Assembly: GCA_964549445.1 (NCBI GenBank)
Contig: CAZJVS010000003.1
Span: 62,001 to 126,000 of the forward strand
Source: SpSt-539 sp964549445
GTDB lineage: Bacteria; Planctomycetota; Phycisphaerae; UBA1845; UTPLA1
Direction of reading: 5' to 3'
DNA: 64,000 nucleotides
Of this stretch, positions 57,742 through 64,000 are shown in pieces. Numbering within the stretch: the stretch's first letter is position 1; each line of letters starts with the position of its first letter. The position numbers were made by a program, and so were the translations under genes. The notes beneath the pieces were generated by a model. The model saw nothing but the letters and a program-made list of their open reading frames with translations, did not search any database and was not told the origin of the DNA.

Positions 57742-59367
57742 TTACGGTTCGCGGGGCTGCTGCGGAACCGGTATGGGCGTGGCGGTCTCCACCGGCTTGC
57801 AGTGCGGACAGGGTTTCTTGCCGGCGGCCTCGGCTTCGGTGGCCGTCTTATACGATTCCAGATTGGAAAGGAAGATCTGTCGGCCGCCATCGCACGTCGG
57901 CGTGTGGTAGACGCGCCCTGCCTTGCTGGCGATGAATCTGAACTTGGACTCATCGACGCGGCCCGGCCAGGCGCGATTGTCGCGATCGGCCGACGAAGAC
58001 GGCTCGGAGGCGGCCGCGGCTGGCGCCGTCGTCGTTGGCGGCGTCAGTGGTACGGCGGGTACGACCTCCGGAACGATGATGCGCGTCTTCGGTGTCGGCG
58101 TGATGGTCGGCGTCCGCTGCGAGCGGCTGAGGCGCTCCAGGTATCCGAATATGAACAGGATCGACAGCGCGATCGCGACCACAGCGATGGCTATGCTGAT
58201 CAGAACGACGCGCACGTTTCGATTGGAGACCTGGCTCTCCGGCACGAGTGGCTCGTCCGGCTCGTTCGCGCAGTGATCCATGAACGTCGCCAACTCATCG
58301 GCTGATGCGAAGCGGTCGGCCGGATCGCGTGCCAGGCAGCGATGCAGCAGCGCTTTGCCGTCATCGGTGAGGCCGGGCACATCATCGAGGACGAGTTCGG
58401 GCGGGTTCTGGTGCATTTCGAGCAGCTTGCTGCGGCTCTCGGCCGCCAGCCACGGCTTCCCGGTGAGGGCGTAGAGCAGGACCAGCCCCATTGCATAGAT
58501 ATCGCTCGACGCGGTCGTCGACTCGCCGCGGGCCGTCTCCGGCGCGACCCAGCCCAACGATCCGACGGAGCGTCCTCGCAAACTGACACTCGCGGCTTCG
58601 CCGGCAACATCCGAAAGTCCGAAGTCGCCGAGCTTGAGCTGCCCGTGGTCGTCAAACATCAGGTTGCCGGGCTTGACGTCGCGATGGATGATCCCTCGGG
58701 CGTGCGCCAGCGCCATGGCCCGCACGGCCGGCACCATCAGGCGAAACAGCTCGCGCGGGTCGTACGGACCGACACTTTCGATCCGGTCGCGCAGCATTCC
58801 GCCTTCCATCAATTCCATGGCGATGAACTGGCAACCCTGGTCCTCGGCGATTTCAAAGACGGTGATTGCTCCGGGATGATTCAGCTTCGCCGCGGCTCGT
58901 GCTTCCTGCAAAAACAAGGCGCGGCTGAGCGAGCCGTTCGAGGCGTGCCCGCCCGGCGCGGTCAGGATCTTCACGGCTACGTCGCGATTCAGCGTCGGAT
59001 CGGTTGCGCGCCAGACAACACCCATTCCGCCGCGGCCGAGCACCGACTTCAGCTTGTAGCGTCCGAGCGACTTCCCAGCCCAGCTCATGTCGATGATGCT
59101 TGAACTGGTTGCGCCTGCGACGGGCAATCCCTCTTCCGGGCGATGCGGCGCGACCCGCGAGTCGGAACCCGGAATGGTGATTCCGGAGCCCGCCGTCGTC
59201 GCACTCTGCCTTTGACCCCAGCGCCAAACGTGCGAACACTTGCGGCATTGGAACCGCCGGCCCATCAGCGTCGCCGCCACGCGGTAGGCCGCGCCGCATT
59301 TTGGGCAGCCGACATCCACCTGGCTCACTGCTTCGTTAGTCTGTCGCTGGGACTGCTGAGGCGTCAT
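57742..59367 (-). CDS. Ser/Thr kinase with N-terminal zinc finger and C-terminal Cys-pair domain
   Basis: 541 residues. An MJ0042-type zinc finger at the N-terminus (Cys21/24 and Cys41/44) precedes the kinase domain (about 100-360): LGRGGMGVVWRATDP, VAVKIL, HRDVKPGNLM, DFGLSD and the APE-equivalent APETARGE. A transmembrane helix lies at about 385-410, then a Pro/Thr linker, and a C-terminal VYHTPTCDGG...KKPCPHCKP module like the Ada/ComEA-type Cys-pair domain. Probably a receptor kinase sensing or binding something outside the membrane. Confidence 0.9.
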   Translation of the reverse strand: MTPQQSQRQTNEAVSQVDVGCPKCGAAYRVAATLMGRRFQCRKCSHVWRWGQRQSATTAGSGITIPGSDSRVAPHRPEEGLPVAGATSSSIIDMSWAGKSLGRYKLKSVLGRGGMGVVWRATDPTLNRDVAVKILTAPGGHASNGSLSRALFLQEARAAAKLNHPGAITVFEIAEDQGCQFIAMELMEGGMLRDRIESVGPYDPRELFRLMVPAVRAMALAHARGIIHRDVKPGNLMFDDHGQLKLGDFGLSDVAGEAASVSLRGRSVGSLGWVAPETARGESTTASSDIYAMGLVLLYALTGKPWLAAESRSKLLEMHQNPPELVLDDVPGLTDDGKALLHRCLARDPADRFASADELATFMDHCANEPDEPLVPESQVSNRNVRVVLISIAIAVVAIALSILFIFGYLERLSRSQRTPTITPTPKTRIIVPEVVPAVPLTPPTTTAPAAAASEPSSSADRDNRAWPGRVDESKFRFIASKAGRVYHTPTCDGGRQIFLSNLESYKTATEAEAAGKKPCPHCKPVETATPIPVPQQPREP

Positions 59368-59493
59368 GCGGTGCCTATGGCGGGACCCACTCCCCTACCT
59401 ACTATAATCGCCTGACGCGGGTTTCCAACAACTTTTGCACCCCCGGGCCGCCGCCCGATGCCAATCGTGGCATGGGGCAGAATGTAACCGGGA

Positions 59494-60030
59494 CTACCCT
59501 ATTCGGCCGCGAAGCTGCTTGAGGAACCCCATGACCACGGGCCGTGGCAGCTTGGGGAAATCGACCGCCATTTGCTCGTCGGTACTCATCAACTCGATCA
59601 TCGACAGGGCCTTGGCCTTGACGGTCGATAGGGCTTTCACCTGCCGCTCGGCGGCGTCAAGACGACCCTCGGCCATCGCGGCGAGAAACTCGGCCACGGC
59701 CTTGCGGACATCACCGACCGCCGGCACTGGAGCGGCGCCGCCTGGCCCGGCGGGGCCGGCGCCGCGCGGCTGGCGCGGGCCAGTATCCCCGGGTGCGACG
59801 CGATCCTTCAGGAGCATTTGCTGAATAGCGTGTCGCTCCCGTTCGGCCGCCGCCCGGCGCTTTTCATCTTCGGGGTCCTCTGGAGCGAGCGGAATCTCGC
59901 CCGTGTCCTCCGGTGGCAGGGGGATATAGACGACATTCTGACACTTCGGACAGCGGCCCTTCTTGCCGCCCGCTTCCGTCGGTGCGCGAATGACCGTCTG
60001 GCAGTGATCGCAGTGGAATTCGATGGGCAT
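59494..60030 (-). CDS. Zinc-ribbon protein coupled to der
   Basis: 178 residues. N-terminal zinc ribbon with Cys7, 10, 27 and 30 (FHCDHCQT...GRCPKCQN), a charged helix, a Pro/Gly-rich linker and a C-terminal helical region (about 105-178). Function unknown. The ATG at 60030 directly follows the der stop codon, so it is translated after der. Confidence 0.78.
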   Translation of the reverse strand: MPIEFHCDHCQTVIRAPTEAGGKKGRCPKCQNVVYIPLPPEDTGEIPLAPEDPEDEKRRAAAERERHAIQQMLLKDRVAPGDTGPRQPRGAGPAGPGGAAPVPAVGDVRKAVAEFLAAMAEGRLDAAERQVKALSTVKAKALSMIELMSTDEQMAVDFPKLPRPVVMGFLKQLRGRIG

Positions 60031-61425
60031 TTATATCGCCCTCGATCTACCCGGACGCCGACTCTTGCGTCGCGGTACCGGCCGTTTTTCGGCGGGCTGG
60101 CCCTTTTTCTCTGAGTGGGCCGCACGCCACAGCAATCGTATCGGTATCTCCTGGAATGGCAACGCTTCCCGGAGGCGTCTGGCCATGAAGCGGCGGTAGT
60201 CTTCGCGGACGAGGGCCGGGTTGTTCACGAATAGTACGATCGTCGGCGGACAGACCGCCACCTGCGTCGCGTAATAGATCTTTGGCGCCGCGCCATGCTT
60301 GTCGGATGGCGGCTGGTAGGCCTCGAGCGCGCCCTGGATCGCGCGGTTCAGTTGGCCAGTTGATACACGCTCGCGCGACTGGCGGAACAGCGACTGAGCG
60401 AGCTCGACGGTGCCCTTGAGATTTCGATCCTGCGTGGCCGTGGTGAAGGCAAGCGGGGCGGTGAGCAGGGGCGGCAGGGTTCGCGTCAGGTACTCGCCGT
60501 AGTCGTCAGAACCGGCCTTGCCCTTCGCCAAGTCCCACTTGTTGATGACGATGACCGTCGGTTTGTGCTGGTCGGCGAGAAAGCGAGCGAGCTTCTTGTC
60601 GACGTCGCTGATTTTTTCGGCGGCGTCGAGCATGAACAAGACGACGTCGGCACGCAGGATCGATTGCTGCGATCGAATCAAGCTGTAGTAATCAATGCTC
60701 TGTTTGTCGTTCTTCGCCTTGCGCCGGATGCCGGCCGTGTCGATCGCGAGAAAAGTCTTTCCGTCCAGTTCGAAGCGCACGTCAATCGCGTCGCGGGTCG
60801 TGCCCGGCACTTCGCTCACAATGACGCGCGGGGCCTGGGCCAGCCCGTTGATGAACGTGCTCTTGCCGACGTTTTGCCGGCCGACGATCGCGAGCTTCAT
60901 CACTGGTTCGGGCGGCGGGCCGGCTTCGCGGTCCAGACGGCGGACGATTTCGTCGAGCAAGCTGCGCGTCTCTCGCGCGTGCAGAGCCGAGACGCAGATG
61001 GGCTCGCCGAAGCCGAGGCGCTGCAGCACGCCGGCGGCCGACTCGAGCCGCGGCGTGTCGGTCTTGTTGGCGATTAACAGCACGCGGTCATTCTTTCCGC
61101 GAAGCAGATCGGCCACCTCGCGATCGAGCGGCGTGATCTCCTGCTGGACATCGACGACGAAGAGGATCAAGGATGCCATCTCGATCGCCATCTTGATCTG
61201 CTGTTCGATCTGCTTGGTGAGTTTGTCGCGGTCCTCGTGGCCGTAGCCGCCGGTGTCGATCAACTCGAAATAGACGTCGTTGTGCTCGCAGATGGCCGAA
61301 ACGCGGTCGCGCGTGACGCCGGCCAGAGGGTCGACAATGCTGATTCGCTTGCCCGCCAGGGTGTTGAGCAGCGAACTCTTGCCCACATTGGGGCGGCCGA
61401 CAATCGCGACGACAGGCAATGCCAT
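60031..61425 (-). CDS. der: Ribosome-assembly GTPase Der (EngA)
   Basis: 464 residues with two tandem GTPase domains: GRPNVGKSSL...DTGGY...NKTD in the first and GRQNVGKSTF...DTAGIRRKAK...NKWD in the second, followed by the KH-like domain and a basic Lys/Arg tail. Needed for 50S subunit maturation. ATG at 61425 begins ALPVVAIVG, as in other Der proteins. The zinc-ribbon gene follows directly. Confidence 0.97.
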   Translation of the reverse strand: MALPVVAIVGRPNVGKSSLLNTLAGKRISIVDPLAGVTRDRVSAICEHNDVYFELIDTGGYGHEDRDKLTKQIEQQIKMAIEMASLILFVVDVQQEITPLDREVADLLRGKNDRVLLIANKTDTPRLESAAGVLQRLGFGEPICVSALHARETRSLLDEIVRRLDREAGPPPEPVMKLAIVGRQNVGKSTFINGLAQAPRVIVSEVPGTTRDAIDVRFELDGKTFLAIDTAGIRRKAKNDKQSIDYYSLIRSQQSILRADVVLFMLDAAEKISDVDKKLARFLADQHKPTVIVINKWDLAKGKAGSDDYGEYLTRTLPPLLTAPLAFTTATQDRNLKGTVELAQSLFRQSRERVSTGQLNRAIQGALEAYQPPSDKHGAAPKIYYATQVAVCPPTIVLFVNNPALVREDYRRFMARRLREALPFQEIPIRLLWRAAHSEKKGQPAEKRPVPRRKSRRPGRSRAI

Positions 61426-61471
61426 GCAAATGAGTGTAGGGGTAATGATGGCGGCGTGCGAGTTCGCGCGG

Positions 61472-62896
61472 CTACGTTCGGACGACCATCGTCTTCCATT
61501 CGGTGTAGTCGTCGATCGCGAAGCGCACGCCCTCGCGGCCACAGCCGGAGGCCTTGGCGCCGCCGTAGGGCATGTTCTCGGCACGGAAGGTCGGAACATC
61601 GTTGATGATGACACCGCCAACGTCGAGTGCTTCGTAGGCCTGCCAGGCCCGCGAGATGTCGCGCGTGAAGACGCCCGCCTGCAGGCCAAAATCGCTTTCG
61701 TTTGCGATTCGCAGGGCGTCGTCGAATGATTCGTACTTCGCGAGCGTCACTACGGGCCCGAATACCTCGCAGCAATTCACGCGACTTGCGGACGGCGGAT
61801 TCTCAATGATTGTCGGCGCATGAATCGCCCCGGCGCGTTTTCCGCCGAGCAGGATTCTCGCGCCGCCCGCCGCCGCTTCGCCTACCCACGTCTCAACGCG
61901 CTTCGCTTCGTCCTCGGAGATCATCGGCCCGACGTCGGTTTCGGCCAGCGCCGGGTCGCCCACGTTCAGTGTCGCGGTTGCCTCCAGCAGCAATTTCTTG
62001 AAGGGCTCGTACGCCGCCGCATCGACAAGGATTCGCTGCACACTGATACAGCTCTGGCCGGCCTGCGCGAATCCGCCGACGGCGCACCGCCTGGCGGCAT
62101 CGGCCAGATCGGCATCGCCATGCACAATCGCCGCGGCATTGCCGCCCAACTCCAACACGACGCGCTTCCGGCCGGCTCTGGCCCGCAGCCCCCATCCGAC
62201 TTCTGCTGAGCCGGTGAAGCTCAGAACGGCCATCCGCTCGTCCTCCGCCAGCCGCTGCCCGGTGAACGCCCGGCACGGCAGGACAGAGATCGCGTTTGCC
62301 GGCCAGCCGGCCGCGACGATCACCCCGCCGAGCATGAGCGCCGACAAGGGCGTTGCCGATGCGGGCTTAACGACAAACGGGCACCCGGCGGCCATCGCCG
62401 GTCCGACCTTGTGAGCGACAAGATTGAGCGGAAAGTTGAACGGCGTGATGCAGGCAACCGGGCCGAGCGGGAACCGCCGCCAGACGGCTCGATAGGCCCG
62501 CCCGCGCGTCGTCTGATCCAGTGTGTGGTACTCGCCGCCGAGGTCCGACGCGCGGCGAGCCGACTCGGCGAATGTATCGATCGTTCGGGAGACTTCGACC
62601 TCCGCGTACTTTCGGGGCTTGCCCGCCTCGGCGATCAGTGTCTCGACAAACTCGCTCCGGCGTACCGCTATTTCATCGGCCGTCGCGCGCAAGATCCTCT
62701 CTCGCTCGAATGCCGGCAACTCGCGCGTTGGCACCTCCGCCGCGGCCGCCGCCGCGATGGCCGCCTCGATGTCGGCGGGCTCCGCCCGCGAGACGTGAGC
62801 GAACAGTGCTCCATTGAATTTGTTCGCAACCGCGATGTCCGACGATCGTTCGCGCAGCGCGCCGGCCAGCAGCATGGGATGCCTGGAATTGCTCAT
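61472..62896 (-). CDS. NAD(P)-dependent aldehyde dehydrogenase
   Basis: 474 residues. Catalytic Cys283 in FAQAGQSCISVQRI, general base Glu249 in VVLELGGN, and Asn154 in TPFNFPLN are all present. PFNFPLNLVAHKVGPAMAAGCPFVVKPAS and FTGS are typical ALDH landmarks. The subfamily is near the aryl/acyl semialdehyde or lactaldehyde group; substrate undetermined. The ATG at 62896 is used since the frame further upstream has poor coding character and overlaps the next gene. Confidence 0.93.
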   Translation of the reverse strand: MSNSRHPMLLAGALRERSSDIAVANKFNGALFAHVSRAEPADIEAAIAAAAAAEVPTRELPAFERERILRATADEIAVRRSEFVETLIAEAGKPRKYAEVEVSRTIDTFAESARRASDLGGEYHTLDQTTRGRAYRAVWRRFPLGPVACITPFNFPLNLVAHKVGPAMAAGCPFVVKPASATPLSALMLGGVIVAAGWPANAISVLPCRAFTGQRLAEDERMAVLSFTGSAEVGWGLRARAGRKRVVLELGGNAAAIVHGDADLADAARRCAVGGFAQAGQSCISVQRILVDAAAYEPFKKLLLEATATLNVGDPALAETDVGPMISEDEAKRVETWVGEAAAGGARILLGGKRAGAIHAPTIIENPPSASRVNCCEVFGPVVTLAKYESFDDALRIANESDFGLQAGVFTRDISRAWQAYEALDVGGVIINDVPTFRAENMPYGGAKASGCGREGVRFAIDDYTEWKTMVVRT

Positions 62897-62957
62897 CCCA
62901 ACAATTACACCGTTCGGCCGGCTTGCGTTCCAGTATTCGCCCGATCCACCGAACGCA

Positions 62958-64000
62958 CTACGGCGCCAGCAGACTATCCACGAACAACTGGATGTCGCCG
63001 CCGTCCAGCTTCTGGTCGCCCGTCTTGTCGAAGCGGCAGACCAGCACAGGGTCCTGATCCGAGAGCAAGAGCTGCTGGACGAATAGCGCGATGCTATTCG
63101 GCAGTGGCTCGCACTCGTCGGGCACGGTGTTGCTGTCGCAGTCCTTGCTGGTGCCGGCCGCGATGTCGCAGCTGTCTGGTCGGCTATTCTGGTTGCAGTC
63201 CAGCCCGGCGCCGCTGGTGATGTCGCACGTGTCCGGGATGCCGTTCGAGTCGCAATCGACGGCGCCCGGCTCGCATGCGTCGCCCACGCCGTTGCTGTCG
63301 CAGTCGGCCTGGCTCGGGTTCGACGCATCCGGACAGTTGTCACTGCAGTTTGCCAGGCCGTCGCCGTCGTTGTCGGTGTCGGCTACGCCACAACCGCAAG
63401 CCCCCGGCTGCGTCTTGGCCGGATCGTCGGGACAACCGTCATTGCAATCCGCTGTTCCGTCGCTATCGGTGTCAACGTCGGCCGTGCCGCATCCGCAGAT
63501 TCCCGGAGCGATCTTGACCGGATCGAGCGGACAGCCATCGATGCAGTCGGCGGTGCCGTCGTTGTCGGTGTCTGTATCCGGATTTCCGCAGCCGCACTGA
63601 CCCGGATGGGTCATCGCCGGATCGCTCGGACATCCGTCGTTGCAATCGGCCGTACCGTCGCTGTCAGCATCGCTATCGGGCACGCCGCAGCCGCACTGGC
63701 CCGGCGCAACCTTATTCGCGTCGTTCGGACAACCGTCATTGCAATCGGCTGTGCCGTCGCCGTCCGTGTCGGTCTCAGTGACGCCGCAGCCGCACTGTCC
63801 CGGAGCGATCTTATTCGGATCGTTCGGGCAGCCGTCGTTGCAGTCGAGCACGCCGTCGCTGTCGGTGTCGACATCTTGGGCGTTCGGACAGTTGTCGTGG
63901 CAGTCCGGCACGCCGTCGGTGTCGCTGTCGGCGTCACTCAAGCCGCAGCCGCACGAACCCGGATTGGTCTTGGCCGGATCTTCGGGGCAGCCGTCGTGAC
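62958..64000 (-). CDS. Thrombospondin-3 repeat protein with dockerin-like end, 5' truncated
   Basis: Open to the window edge at 64000, so the N-terminus is missing; about 347 codons are visible. Repeats of DGCPxDPxKxxPGxCGCGxxDxDxDGTADC are calcium-binding thrombospondin type 3 units, spaced by 33 residues. Then shorter DCDSNGxxD units lead to the C-terminus, whose CRFDKTGDQKLDGGDIQLFVDSLL is a dockerin-like Ca-binding pair common in planctomycete surface proteins. Function as a secreted or surface adhesin-like protein is inferred. Confidence 0.85.
   Translation of the reverse strand, partial: HDGCPEDPAKTNPGSCGCGLSDADSDTDGVPDCHDNCPNAQDVDTDSDGVLDCNDGCPNDPNKIAPGQCGCGVTETDTDGDGTADCNDGCPNDANKVAPGQCGCGVPDSDADSDGTADCNDGCPSDPAMTHPGQCGCGNPDTDTDNDGTADCIDGCPLDPVKIAPGICGCGTADVDTDSDGTADCNDGCPDDPAKTQPGACGCGVADTDNDGDGLANCSDNCPDASNPSQADCDSNGVGDACEPGAVDCDSNGIPDTCDITSGAGLDCNQNSRPDSCDIAAGTSKDCDSNTVPDECEPLPNSIALFVQQLLLSDQDPVLVCRFDKTGDQKLDGGDIQLFVDSLLAP
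63340..64000 (-). repeat. 99-nt tandem repeats in the thrombospondin-3 gene
   Basis: Units repeat at 99-nt intervals; GCCGCAC-containing anchors lie at 63591, 63690 and 63789. A 60-nt shorter unit is inserted before the next anchor at 63948. Repeats are coding and diverge at third codon positions, so they are protein-level repeats. Confidence 0.85.

Noticed and set aside
63340..64000. Regularly spaced repeats that could be taken for a CRISPR array
   Set aside because: Spacing is 99 nt with no unique spacers, and the units are in-frame coding repeats of a Ca-binding protein.

Overview
The window is a high-GC bacterial chromosome segment, most likely from a planctomycete (Planctomycetota), probably a draft or metagenome assembly. 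The evidence is indirect but consistent: CxxC...CPxC zinc-ribbon membrane proteins, a Ser/Thr kinase with an N-terminal zinc finger, an ECF sigma factor translationally coupled to a von Willebrand (VWA) protein, an exosortase/EPS locus, LptB and KpsF (Gram-negative envelope), and a thrombospondin-3 repeat protein ending in a dockerin-like segment. A run of 100 N (24828-24927) lies inside ileS between two identical 55-nt copies. It is an assembly join and not a biological break.

Layout. 1-8.9 kb: a truncated envelope lipoprotein, purQ, a btuFDC-type metal-chelate/vitamin B12 importer, a dual-specificity phosphatase, lptB, an unusually long signal peptidase I and a diacylglycerol-kinase-like lipid kinase. 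8.9-18.3 kb: a zinc-ribbon membrane protein, ffh, a promoter-hairpins-terminator unit that looks like a small RNA or leader in front of pyrK, gph, an 18-codon lysine-rich gene in its own structured transcription unit, a ParA/VanZ/substrate-binding-protein operon, two coupled CxxC-type proteins, a Rieske protein and two tRNA genes (Val, Lys). 18.3-33.4 kb: an Lhr helicase, a DUF1579 protein, ileS, the ECF sigma/VWA pair, a GT87-like mannosyltransferase, a CPBP protease and an M3 oligopeptidase.

33.8-46.1 kb is an exopolysaccharide/exosortase cluster, all on the minus strand. In transcription order it holds a Wza-like export lipoprotein, exosortase, an EpsI-like protein, a 1503-residue TPR protein, and a Wzz/BY-kinase closed by an intrinsic terminator, followed by kpsF and a small zincin. 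Two perfect dyads sit upstream of the first gene. 46.5-50 kb holds an ATP-grasp enzyme, a HAD phosphatase and a polytopic membrane protein.

50-56.2 kb is the replication block dnaA-dnaN-dciA-gyrB (recF is absent between dnaN and dciA), with the likely origin region upstream of dnaA. 56.2-64 kb holds an OmpA-type lipoprotein, a HisH-like protein that has lost its catalytic Cys and His, the zinc-finger kinase, a zinc-ribbon protein coupled to der, an aldehyde dehydrogenase and the truncated thrombospondin-3 repeat protein.

No CRISPR array, insertion sequence, prophage or defence island was seen. The most interesting items are the two small structured transcription units (11.3 and 13.2 kb), the degenerate HisH paralogue, the expanded signal peptidase and the exosortase cluster with its upstream dyads.
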